DNA of 53,918 bases from Haplomitrium mnioides (lineage: Eukaryota; Marchantiophyta; Haplomitriopsida; Calobryales). A program made the position numbers and the translations under genes. Numbering within the stretch: position 1 is the stretch's first letter; the number at the start of each line of letters is the position of its first letter. Below the pieces are notes generated by a model. That model made no database searches, was not told the origin of the DNA, and saw only the letters and a program-made list of their open reading frames with translations. The stretch is from positions 1 to 53,918 of the forward strand of contig JBNGIS010007277.1 of the NCBI GenBank assembly GCA_049999725.1, given 5' to 3'. This document shows positions 1 to 10,037 of this stretch, in pieces.

Positions 1-21
1 ATATATATATATATATATATA
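1..21. repeat. (AT)n microsatellite at window edge
   Basis: The window opens with an uninterrupted AT dinucleotide run that probably continues to the left. AT-rich unique sequence follows. Confidence 0.9.
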
Positions 22-1110
22 ATTATATAATTTTCAAGTATATTGTAATTCAAGATTATTATTTGATAAAGTACATGAGAGTCTTGTGAAGCAACTTGTT
101 GAATTTTTGTGCCACCTTGAACTTTTTACTGTAAATCATACCAAGTTGAATGCTATTCTTTGTAAATGAAACTTAAATCTTTAGTCAATATTTTCATTTG
201 CTTTGTAAAATATTTTTTTCTCTAAAATATAAGTATGTTGTTTCCAACTTTATTGTTTTCTAGAAGAGTTTAAGGTTATTATCTTGCTAAAGCATCTGCC
301 CAAATTGACTAATTATTTTTTTCTTGTGAGTGCTTTGATGTATAACTTAAAACCTTTAACGTGCTTTAACTGAGATAAAGAGCTTTGTGCCCATTTTATA
401 TTAATATTCTGAAATAGAAATCAAAATCTTTTGCATGCGTCGAATTTATTATGAAAAATAGAACGTTTATAGTGTGTATCCTCGATTGTAGAAGTGTGAA
501 CCCTATGCGTGTATAGACTTTGATTTGCAAGTCAAAATATCGTGCAAAAAAAAACTCTTCTACGGAACTTAAAACCTAGGTTCTTGTCGGTCTTTGTTGT
601 GGAGTGTTTAGATGGTGAGTTCGGATTCCTATGTGCGTATAGACTTTGGGTTGGAGTGTTCACACGTTGAGCTTGACTTCCTATACATGCATAGACTTTG
701 GGGTGGAAGTCCAAGCCCTCCATAAGTTCTACTTCTCATATACAACCTTCAAGCTTCTTCATACAAAGACTATCGATTGCAACCTAGTTTGTACACAAGT
801 CATAGACTAGTTTGTAGATCTTGAGACCTTTGTTTGGTTGAATCAAGTCAAAAACTTGGAGATGTTTCTTGTTTACACTCTTAACTCAATCTCTTTTGCT
901 ACTACCTTTTTGATTCTAAACTATGATATGTTTGTGTATATGCTTTATTGAACTATCACATGTTTTTAAATGTTGAAACCTTTTTTAAAACCCATATTAA
1001 CTTTTTTGTGCATGGATTTTCAACTACAAGTGAAAGCTTCTTTCTTGCTTGAACTTTAAAATAGAGCTCTTAAATCCATGCAATGTTTTTTGAATAACTT
1101 GTTCGTGGTT
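22..1110. other. AT-rich sequence without recognisable genes
   Basis: About 1.1 kb of AT-rich DNA with no coding stretch that resembles a known protein; the short open frames here do not match neighbouring elements. It contains the decayed repeat listed separately. Its right edge meets the broken 3' end of element A close to position 1110, so part of it may be the old insertion flank or an unrecognised LTR. Confidence 0.5.
504..700. repeat. decayed short tandem repeat (about 52-63 bp spacing)
   Basis: A 19-base motif ending in TATAGACTTTG or CATAGACTTTG occurs at 504-522, 630-648 and 682-700. Each copy follows a related GTGAAC/GTGAGTT/GTTGAGC stretch. The spacings are 126 and 52 bases, so a middle copy between the first two has probably decayed away. 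The resemblance is clear by eye but imperfect. Confidence 0.5.
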
Positions 1111-1125
1111 CAAAGTAAGGGTTGT

Positions 1126-1979
1126 TCATTTCTTTTGTCGAACTACTTTGGTTGAACTTTCCAAGTCAATTCGATGCTCTTCAAGTGCCATCCTTTTCAA
1201 ATCTTCATATCCAAAAGAAAAAACATGGATATACTTACAAAAACGTTCTTCAAACTTCCCTTTTTCTTCACTTGTAACTTCATCTCTATAGCATAGTATT
1301 GCGATCTGCTGCTCCACTTCTTCCACCGCCAATGCATGCTTTTGTACTCGAGCTTCTTCTTTGATTGTCTTTTGTATTATCTCAATAGCACACATTCATG
1401 GTAAATTTTGTTCTTCGTCTGATAAGTCCTCTATATTGGTGCCCATCTCAGAAATATCATATTCATTGTCATCAAACATGTACTTAGTGGTCTTTTTTGA
1501 GGAGTCACTCGTTTCTTCACCACTGTCATCCATTGTAACTTTCACTTGATGAATCCTTGACCCAATGGTGATGTGACTCTTGTGCCAATTATCTATGGTC
1601 CTTACTTCTCGCAACCATAGCCTTCTTAACAACATATCATAACTTGACTCTTTCAAAGCTTGAAAAGAGAGAGATAGAAATTTCCCATTATCGTGATTGA
1701 GACTTTTTCAATTACTCCAAGTGGGTGTACTTGTGACTTGTTGGCCATACCCACCGTAAACCTCAAAGGCCTCAGGAGTTTCAAGCCCAACCTCTTCATC
1801 AAATCTTCCGACATAGCATTGACTATTGAACCTCCATCTAAAAACACTTTGGCAACCACATACCCTTTACATATCACATTGATTTTTGGAGCCCTTGCAC
1901 ATACCTTAGTATCCATGGCACTTATGTAACAATTGTTGGTGGAGACCTTCTTCTTCTTTGGAAGTCGTTTGGTGTTCAA
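1126..1979 (-). pseudogene. element A protease and protease-RT linker
   Basis: Two frames cover this segment. The upstream one (1979-1653) carries a retroviral-type aspartic protease with the active-site string LDGGS (coding bases near 1840), followed by VNAMSEDLMKRLGL, a usual plant gypsy context. The linker (1656-1126) is acidic and ends in FSFGYEDLKRMALEEHRIDL, which in this superfamily sits just before the RT domain. In B the matching CGA (Arg) codon is a TGA stop. Bases near 1662-1680 hold a short GA/CT stretch that is a large microsatellite in B. The reading frame shifts between the two halves, so the gene is broken although the catalytic Asp survives. Confidence 0.8.
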
Positions 1980-2399
1980 TCCTGAACGTAACTCCTTTCA
2001 CAACGTTGAATTCATCGTCACCAATTGCCCCACTGTGATATTGGCGTGTAAGTTCCTAATATCTTCCACCACATTGTACTTCTTTTGATGTTTTGAAATT
2101 GAGAAGTCTTCCATCCTCAATCGCCTTCTTGGTTTACTTGGCTTCTTGGTCATATCTACATTGTGGAGCCTCTCTTAACTTGGTGATGGTTCCAATCCCA
2201 TAGTCTCCTCGATTACTTGAGCTTGCTTCCTTTCATGGGTCAACATGTCCACTCTTGGATTGGTTGAACTCCCTCCCACCTTACCGTGGGGAATCTTTTT
2301 AACGTCAATTGAGGTAATGACCCTCTCTTGAGCTTAATTACCACCTCCTCGTCCACCATTTTCATTAGTACCATTACCTCAATTTGGGCAATTCCTGAT

Positions 2400-3670
2400 G
2401 AAGTGCGCTCCTCAACATCCAAAACATGTGATATTTTCTATGTTTTCTCATTACATTGGCCTCTTCTATTGGGCCTAAGCCAATTTTTAAGACCTTCTCT
2501 CTAAAGCCTATACAAGATTCAAACTCAACTTCTCTAGACATTTAGTCAATGTTAACATCTCATTCACAGGTGGATTTGGAGCTTGTGGCAGAGGAGCCAC
2601 TATCGTCACTATGGGTTGTGCAATTATTGGTAGCACAACCACCTTCTTTTCTTGCTCATCGTCCAAGCTCTCTTCCATCCATAAGACAATGCATAAATAC
2701 TCGACTTGGATAGTTGGATTTTCGTATTTCACCTTTGCTTAAATTTCAAGTTTCAACCCTGAAATAAAATGCTTGGCCAACATTGTCATAATTCCCACCA
2801 TGAGAGAATTCATATCCTCACCACTCTTTCTTAAAACATTTTGAAATTGAGTCTCTAATTGGTCTACTCTCTTAGCATATGTACATATTTTTTTCACTCT
2901 CTCCTTGCTTCAAGTGTGCTACCTATTGAAGAAGTACCTCATAGCTCTCATTTGGGAGAAATTCTTCTACCAAAGCTTTTCTCAAGCTAGACAATGACTC
3001 AAGAATTTCTCTTTTTTTCTCTTTGTACTATGTAAGAGCCTTACAATAAAGAAATTTAGGTAGCAACACCAACCAATCATCCAATTGCTTCTCACTATTG
3101 CCAATGTAAGTACGTTTGAAGTTGCGCAGATAGTCCTCCACATTTTCATCTTCTTTGCTATAGAAGACCATAATCTTTCCTATCTTGATTAGATAGCTTG
3201 ATGTTGTTTCTCGATTGCCTTTTCTTTCTTGCAACACCAACCACATCTTCCATAAGACAAAAACATGTGCCTCACAAATAGCTTGGATTATAATTAGGAA
3301 AACCAATGGATTTAGATTCGCCAAAATTTGCTCCATTTGTTCCACTCCAAATTGTTCTACCAATCTTTAGCGCATATGTGTCTTGACCACAATAAACACT
3401 CGTACGACAATGGTCATTTTTTGATCATTCGTTGAGGCTATTGAGAACTCTCTTCTTGAAATATTTCTCATGCTCTAAGGTCCAAACCCATTCGATTGGA
3501 TTGGACAATCATTGATACAAGTGTGTTGCCAAATAAGCAAAGTCACTTATAAAAAACAAGTAATAGCTCACTAAATTGATGAACCTCTTCAACTCAATGT
3601 TGTTGTGTAATAACAATGAGCTATAGATCTTCCTTACAATTTCACAAATTCTTGGCCACTTGTTTATCAC
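2400..3670 (-). pseudogene. element A gag
   Basis: The clearest part is the capsid-like segment at 3363-3028, which includes KIMVFYSKEDENVEDYLRNF; element B has a matching stretch near 8140-8230. A second block (2732-2508) includes APLPQAPNPPVNEMLTLTK and also recurs in B. A CCHC-type zinc knuckle remnant follows near 2440-2395 (CFGC...HFIRNC), with a stop in the knuckle and shortened C-to-H spacing. Gag would form the particle shell; this copy cannot encode a full protein. Confidence 0.75.
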
Positions 3671-3758
3671 TTCCTCACTTGACATTCAACTCGATAAATT
3701 CTAATCGTCACCTTTCTTCTCTCTCATTAATGAGGTCCTCTCAATGAAACCAAAAATA

Positions 3759-4876
3759 TGAAGTGAAAGGTTTTGTCGGTTTCTCCTCATGTGACTTTGA
3801 TGTTAAGTGCACATTGAATATGAGAGGTATGTGGAAGTGTGGCTGCAATTATCAAACATGACAAATTCTACAAAGTCTACCAAATGAAAGTACTCAATAC
3901 AAAATATATTGGAATTCTCTACTCTTTACTCCAAATGTTCACATACAAAACAATCTTTCTCTCACCCTTGTAACTCTAAAAAAAACTCATCACTAAATGA
4001 AAAACCACTGTCTGAGTGTTTATATTCCAATGAGTGTTCAAAGTAACTCCTCCAAGAGTTCCTCTAAGCGCTTCTCCAAAGGTCTCACAACTCTCAAGTT
4101 TCAAGTTTAAAATGAAAATCAAGTCCCTATGCTCTCTTCTCCTCTTCCTTATATACTAGTCTAGATAATTACTAGAAGTAAAACTAAAGATTCTATCACT
4201 ATAGGTATAAAATCCATGGTGATTATCTCCCTAATTATTAAATCCTAAAAGTGCTCCTCAAGTATCTCCATCTTTTGTTTTCTTCTTCAAGAAAAAAGCT
4301 TCTAATTTGGAGCTTCTCTTCTCAAAGAATTTCAACAATTCATCCAATATTTCTCTTCCTTGTATTTGTCGCTACAAACAATTCCTAAGATGATAATTTG
4401 AGATTCTCTCAAAGAATAAGTCAAAGAACAAACTAACTTTTCTTGACTTTTCTCCTCTTTAGCCTATTCTAGAAGAATATCTAAAACTTTCTAAACACCT
4501 ATTCAATTTCCATGTACTATATCTTGTTGGAAAGCTTGTCAAGCAAGCTTTCTACCTATATAATGTTATTTGTATTTTATAATCCTTACTTTCTATTTTG
4601 ACCTTTTGGCAGATCACCTTTGTAACTTTGACCAATTATAACTTCTGCTTTACAAGAGATTTATCACTTTTGTAAATTTATACTAATTACTTGGGAAATA
4701 TTATATTCCTTTTAAAAAAATTCACTTTCTAAACATTTCTAACAAGAACACAATTTACTATGTACTCAATTCTTCACATATTGAAGAAAACCATTCAAAT
4801 CTAAGTTTCTTCTACATACTTCATCATAATGCATCCTATTCTATAACAATGGTCTAAACACATTCAAATTCTTACA
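3759..4876 (-). repeat. element A LTR (1118 bp, TG...CA)
   Basis: On the minus strand the LTR begins TGTAAGAATTTGAATGTG at 4876 and ends CACTTCA at 3759. Both termini recur in the element B LTR (start 7094, end 7552). A TATATAAGG promoter box lies at 4147-4155 on the minus strand. The segment between roughly 4160 and 4800 is absent from the B LTR. Just past the LTR end comes TATTTTTGGTTTCATTGAG, the position of the primer-binding site. Confidence 0.8.
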
Positions 4877-4906
4877 TAACCAATCCATGTCTTCACAGGT
4901 CTGAGA

Positions 4907-5002
4907 AACATAGAGGCGGTGGATAACGCTTTTGCAGACAAAGATCTATTTCATAACATAGAGGCGGTGGATAACGCTTTTGCAGACAAAGATCTATTTC
5001 AT
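4907..5002 (+). repeat. 48-bp perfect tandem duplication
   Basis: Two adjacent 48-base copies (4907-4954 and 4955-5002) are identical as far as I can read. The unit is 16 codons long and keeps frame, so it duplicates the peptide around DNAFADKDLFH upstream of the integrase domain. Element D has the matching peptide (VDDAFLDEDLFH) only once. Confidence 0.9.
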
Positions 5003-6160
5003 GACAAAGTCGAGAGACCCAAAACATTTTCCCAAATCATCCAGTTCTTTCATTCAGCTCAATTACCCAAGGGCATTAGCAATGATGCCGCAACAGTTTT
5101 CCTCTAGAAGAAAAGGCAATATTTAATTGTGAAAGGAGTGCTACATAAAAGAGGGATGAACGACATGATGAGAAGATGTTTGGAACATGACTAAGCTATG
5201 ATGGTGATGCGGGCAATGCATGGAGACTAAGAGGGAGGTCACTTTGCAACCGATACCACAGCGCATAAGCTACTAGATGCAAGCTACTAGTGGCCGACCC
5301 TACACAAGGATGTCCATTTTTTTGTAAAAAGATGTGACTACTATCAAAGGACAAGGAGACCAACCACTTTTGGTCACCACCCACTAGTTTTTATCATACC
5401 TCTAGCGCATTTTGAGAAGTGGGGGATGGATTTCATTGGGCAAATTGTGCTATCAACCCGTCAAGGGAACCAGTACAACCACATTGCCACAATCTATGTC
5501 ACCAAATGGGTGGAGGAAAGAGCCACCCGAAATGATGATGCCAAAACTATTGCAACCTTCTTTTACGAGTAGATCTTTTGTAGGTTTGGGGCCTCAAAAG
5601 AATTGGCTAGTGACCAAAATACCCACTGAATCAATCAAGTGGTGCACAATTTAACAAGTAAATATCTAATCAAATGTTGTTGCACTACGACCTCTCATTC
5701 AAAGGCCAATGGCTTGACAGAGCGAGCCAACATAATCATGGGCACAATTCTCAATAAGTCTATGGTGGTTCTCAAGGCCGATTGGGACTTGAAGTGGCTA
5801 CGGCCACATATGCCTACAAGACCACGATATGTCATTGCTCCTACTTTCTTATTTTTGGGCAACACACACTCGTATCGGTAGAAATTCAGGTGCCAATGGA
5901 AAAAGAGAGGCAGGCAAAAAATCAGAGTAGAGTTGAACAAATACATTAGCTCGATGTATTGGAGGAGATTAGATTGCAAGCCCAAGACCTAACGGAGCAC
6001 CAACAAAAGTCGCAGAAGAAGCAACATGACAAAAAGCTGAAGCTGGTGAGTATTCGCAATGGAGATATGGTATTTTTGTATGATAGCGGATTTATAAATT
6101 TTCTACGGAAGTTACACACTAGATGGATGGGACCTTTTGTGCTCAAGAAGCTTCATTAAA
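4919..6160 (+). pseudogene. fragment E integrase
   Basis: Integrase inserts the cDNA into chromosomes. The zinc-binding region around 5200-5370 keeps both His but has CDYYQ where CxxC is expected. In the catalytic core the first Asp is replaced (ATIYVTKW near 5480), the second survives in LASDQ (Asp codon 5612-5614), and the Glu survives in NGLTERAN (5719-5721). A one-base frameshift separates the last two. The C-terminal part (5959-6160) holds GDMVFLYDS and LHTRWMGPFVLKK, the usual gypsy integrase tail, with no chromodomain seen. Several stops sit at expected Trp codons. Confidence 0.8.
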
Positions 6161-7093
6161 ATAGGTATATGGAGCTAGATACCTTGGAGGGGGAATAGAA
6201 CACAAATCGAATACATTATGATCGCTTGAAGAGGTATGTAAATAGAGGAGAAGATAGAGAGGAGCCAATGGTGACTTGCTAAGAGTATCGAGACGTGTAC
6301 AAGGAGTATTCAGCTAGAGAGTTGTACAACATGTGAATAGATCATGTTTTTTTTATTGGAAAAGCAGAGTTAATAGAGTGCAGAGCAGCAAGGAGGACAA
6401 CCTATTGGAGATATAGGTGTTGGCGGGGTCACTTCACAATAAAAAGAGGAGTTATGTCAACTGCTGATTTGAGTAACTATGAGAAATTTCGAGGATTTAG
6501 GAGTATAACTAAGGCATTTCTTTGTTTTTGGGTGTGAAGACATCCCAAAGACACCATAATACTCAAGATAGGCAAATTGGAGGAAGGGAGAACTCAACTA
6601 CTCATCAATAACAACATTGGACCAAAGAGACCAAAACAAGAATGATGGAAGGACAAGAGGCTCCCCATATGCATTATGGAAGGGCATGTAGGAGAACTAA
6701 TGCAAGGACAATATGAGGGAGATAGGATACATAGTCATGAGATGTAGACTAGAGTAGCATGGACAAAATTGATGATTTGGAGGTAGAATGGGAGCCGGAG
6801 GCAATGCAAAGAGCTACATCTTCCATTCTCAACTCTCAAGGTCATGGTGTAGCTTGATAGAAAGAGAACAGAAAGGCGCTCTTAGTGCAATTTGAGTCAA
6901 AGAGTACAAGAGATAACAAGGATGCATTGTCCTTTAGAAGGAAGCGGCAGCACATGGTTCCAAAGTCTACTCTCCTCTATCGAGTTCTACCAAGTTTGAT
7001 CGACTCCACTAGGTTTTGTTCTTTCTATCTAATTTCTTTCAACGAGGTTTTGCCGTTTCTATCGGCCTTGGTTGTGAAGGCATGGGATAGTTT
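6160..7093 (+). other. fragment E 3' region (non-coding)
   Basis: About 0.9 kb after integrase, alignable with element D at 37930-39140 and partly with 50336-50700. Shared runs include the stretch around 6470-6560 and the one around 6860-7090. At about 6775 it has the uninterrupted version of the site where D carries a 406-bp solo LTR. No coding signal was seen. Confidence 0.65.
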
Positions 7094-7552
7094 TGTGAGA
7101 GTTTGAATGTGTCTAAACTACTGTCATAGAATGGGATGCATTGTGATGAAGTATGGAGAAGACTTAGAAGTTATTAGTAACAATTTAGATTTGATCGGTT
7201 TTCATTTTACACTTGAGACTTGTGAGAGACTTTTGGAGAAGCGCTTGGAGGAACTCTTGGATGAGTCTCTTTGAAGACTCATTAGAGGGTAAGAACTTGA
7301 TGAGTGGTTTTTCATAGAGTGAGGAGTTTGTTGAAAGTTAGAAATGTGAGAGTAAGAGTTTTTTGTGTGAGAATATTTGGAGTAAAGAGTGGAGAATTCT
7401 AATATATTTTGTATTAAGTACTTACAATTGGTAGACTTTGTAGAATTTGTTGTGCATGATGATTGCAGCCACACTTCAACCCATCTCTCATTTTCAATGT
7501 GCACTCAACATCAAAGTCACATGAGGAGAAACCGTCGAAGCTTTTGGCTTCA
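7094..7552 (+). repeat. element B LTR (internally deleted, 459 bp)
   Basis: Starts TGTGAGAGTTTGAATGTG and ends TTGGCTTCA. The first about 95 bp match the start of the A LTR and the last about 360 bp match its end. Some 640 bp in the middle, including the TATA box seen in A, are missing, with the junction near 7190. This copy has therefore probably lost its promoter. Confidence 0.75.
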
Positions 7553-7555
7553 TAT

Positions 7556-7580
7556 TTTTTGGTTCTATTGTCGGGACTTT
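7556..7580 (+). promoter_or_regulatory. primer-binding-site remnant of element B
   Basis: A few bases after the LTR end comes TTTTTTGGTTCTATTGTCGGGAC. It keeps the outline of the TTTTGGCGCCGTTG-type primer site common in plant gypsy elements, but several bases differ. The assignment is by position and general resemblance; the tRNA is not identified. Confidence 0.4.
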
Positions 7581-7829
7581 ATTAATGAAAGGGAAAGAAG
7601 GCTGTAATTGGGCTTCATCGAGTTGAATGTCAAGCAAAGACGTGACAAGAAAGTGGCCAAGAATTTTTGAGATTATAAAGAGGATCGATAGCTCACCTTT
7701 GCCATGTAACAACATTGAGTTGAAGAGATTTATCAATCTAGTAAGGTATTACTTGTTTCTAATAGGTGACTTTGCTTATTTAGCAACACCGTTGTATTGA
7801 CAAGTGTACACTCCAATGGAATGGGTTTG

Positions 7830-8935
7830 GACCTTAGAGCATGAATGAGCATTTCGTCAAATCAAGGAGAGAGTTCTCAATGACCTCAATGGATGATTAA
7901 GAAAAAACCATTGTCGTATGAGTGTTTATTGTGGCCAAAATACACATATGTCAAAGATTGGTGGAATAATTTGGAGTGGAACGAATAGAGAAAATTTTGG
8001 CGGATCCAAATCCATTTTTTTTCTCGATTCTAATCCAAGCTATTTACGATGTGCATATTTTTGTGTTGTGGTTGATATGGTAGATGTGGTTGGAATAAGA
8101 AAGTGATCAAGAAACAACATCAAGCTATCCAATCAAGATGGGCAAGATAACAATTTTCTATGCCAAAGAAGATGAAAATGTAGAGGATTGTCTATATGAT
8201 TTTAAGCGTGCTTGTATTGGCAATGTTGAGAAGTGATCGGATGATTGGTTGGCATTGCTACCAGAATTTCTTGAACATGAGGCTCTTAGATAGTACAAAG
8301 AGAAAAAAAAGAGAAATTCTTAACTTATGGGCTAGCTTGACAAAAGCTTTGGTGTAAGAATCTCTCTCAATGAAGAGCTAGAAAAAACTTCTTCAAGAGG
8401 TAACACACTTGATACAAGGTGAAAATGAAAAATTATGTGCATATACTGAGAGAGTACACCACTTAGAGACTTAATTTTGAAATATATTGAGAAAAAATGG
8501 TGAGGATGTGAATTCTCTCATGGTAGGAATTACGGTGATGTTGACAAAACATTTATTTCAGGGTTGAAACATGAAATTCGAGCAAAGGAAAAGTACAAAA
8601 AACCAACTACTTGAGCAAAGTCTTTGAGAATTGCTTTAATAATGAAAGAGAGCTTGGAGAATGAGCAAGAACAGAAGGTTGTTTTGCTACTAACAATTTC
8701 ACAACCTATAGTGGCCGTAAGGGCTCCTCTACCATAAATTCCAAATCCACCAATGAATGAGGTGTTAACATTGACCAAACACCTCAAAAAGTTGAGTTTG
8801 AATCTTGTGCAAGCTTTGATGAGAAGGTCAGAGCTTAATGAACAAGGGCCAATGAGACAAGAAAACATAGAAAACATCACATTTTTTGATGTGGAGGAGC
8901 GCACTTCAATCAAAATTACCCAAATCTAAGGAATG
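7830..8935 (+). pseudogene. element B gag
   Basis: The capsid-like part near 8130-8290 includes ITIFYAKEDENVEDCLYDFK, matching element A. The C-terminal block (about 8640-8860) includes NPPMNEVLTLTKHLKKLSLN. The zinc knuckle near 8885-8925 has lost its first Cys and has Tyr for the last. Multiple stops and frameshifts break the frame. An open frame on the opposite strand at 8530-8913 is a shadow with no family resemblance. Confidence 0.7.
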
Positions 8936-9315
8936 GTACTAATGAAAATGGTAGAGGAGGAGGTGGTAATCAAGCTCAAGAGAAGTTCGTCACCTCAATC
9001 AATGTTGAAAAGGTTCCTCATGATGAGGTGGGAGGGAGTTCAACCGATCAAGGAGTGGACATGTTGGCTCATGAAAGGAAGCAAGTTCGAGTAGTAAAGG
9101 CGACTATTAGATTGGAACCATCACCAAGTAAATAGAGGCACCACGATGTGGACATGACTAAGAAGCCAAGTAAACCAAGAAGGCAATGGGGGATGGAAGA
9201 CTTCTCAATTTTAAAATATCAAAAGAAGTACAATGTGGTGGAAGATATTGGGAACTTACAAGCCAATATCACTGGAGGACAGTTGGTGGCAATGAATCCA
9301 GCATCTTGAAGGGAG

Positions 9316-9620
9316 TTGCGTAGAGGTTTGAGCACCAAACGACTTCTAGGAAAGAAGAAAGTCTCCACCATAAATTGTTATGCAAGTGCCGTGGATACGG
9401 AGGTATGTGTAAGAGCCTCAAAAATTGATGTAATATGTAAGGGGTATGTGGTTCCTAAAGTGTTGTTACATAGAGGTTCAGTGGTCAATGCCATACCACA
9501 AGATTTGATGAAGAAGTTGGGTTGGATACTCACGAGGCCTTTGGGGTTTATGATGGGTATCACCAACAAATCAAGAGTACGCCCATTTGGAGTAATTGAA
9601 AAAGTGCCAATTACGTAAGG
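9316..9620 (+). pseudogene. element B aspartic protease, catalytic Asp lost
   Basis: About 100 codons align with the A protease across the whole length. The active site reads LLHRGS (codons at 9469-9480) where A reads FLDGGS, so the catalytic Asp has become His and the next Gly is Arg. No protease activity can be expected. The flanking residues (VNAI, DLMKKLGW, GVIEKVPIT) stay family-like, so this is decay of a real protease. The frame ends at a TAA just before the CT microsatellite. Confidence 0.8.
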
Positions 9621-9628
9621 TAATGAGA

Positions 9629-9630
<2 letters not shown>

Positions 9631-9666
<36 letters not shown>

Positions 9667-9766
9667 NNNNNNNNNNNNNNNNNNNNNNNNNNNNNNNNNN
9701 NNNNNNNNNNNNNNNNNNNNNNNNNNNNNNNNNNNNNNNNNNNNNNNNNNNNNNNNNNNNNNNNNN

Positions 9767-9813
<47 letters not shown>
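9631..9813. repeat. (CT)n microsatellite with 100-N gap
   Basis: A CT run fills 9631-9666 and 9767-9813, on both sides of the gap. The same place in element A is only a short TCTCTCTCT stretch between identical flanks (GAATTT-like on one side, TTTTCAAG on the other). The run therefore grew inside the former protease coding region. The true length is unknown because of the gap. Confidence 0.9.
9667..9766. other. assembly gap (100 N)
   Basis: Exactly 100 N inside the CT microsatellite. A round number like this usually marks a gap of unknown size. Serine-leucine or arginine-glutamate frames across it are artefacts of the dinucleotide run. Confidence 0.95.
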
Positions 9814-9816
<3 letters not shown>

Positions 9817-10037
9817 CAAGTTTTAAAAGGTTGAGCTATGATATGTTGTTAGGAAGGCCATGGTTGTGAGGAGTGAGGACCACGAGTAATTGGCATAATA
9901 ATCACAACACCATTGGGTCAAGGACTCATTGAAAGAAAGTACCGATGGATGACTGTGGTGAAGAAACGAGTGACTCGGAAAAAGAGACTATTGAGCACAT
10001 GTCTAATGAAGATGAATATGAGAGTGATATTTCTTAG

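Larger units (their letters stand above)
1126..4876 (-). mobile_element. element A: truncated Ty3/gypsy retrotransposon
   Basis: Read on the minus strand, the order is LTR (4876 to 3759), leader, gag, protease, then the acidic linker that precedes RT. The element stops at about 1126, before any reverse transcriptase. The same order with matching sequence occurs on the plus strand in element B, so A and B are two copies of one family. Frames are broken by stops and frameshifts throughout. No 3' LTR is visible. The LTR-proximal edge is sharp and lies next to fragment E. Confidence 0.85.
4877..7093 (+). mobile_element. fragment E: 3' half of a D-family gypsy element
   Basis: This piece starts between RNase H and integrase and runs through integrase into the 3' non-coding region. 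It parallels element D from about 36620 to 39140, with long stretches of the same residues and bases. Both ends coincide exactly with LTR starts: element A's LTR on the left (4876/4877) and element B's LTR on the right (7093/7094). Those two elements therefore appear to have cut an older element. Confidence 0.8.

Noticed and set aside
8530-8913. 127-codon minus-strand open frame
   Set aside because: Antisense shadow of element B gag, which aligns with element A on the sense strand.
9571-9826. Ser-Leu and Arg-Glu repeat frames
   Set aside because: Products of the CT microsatellite and the N gap, not protein genes.
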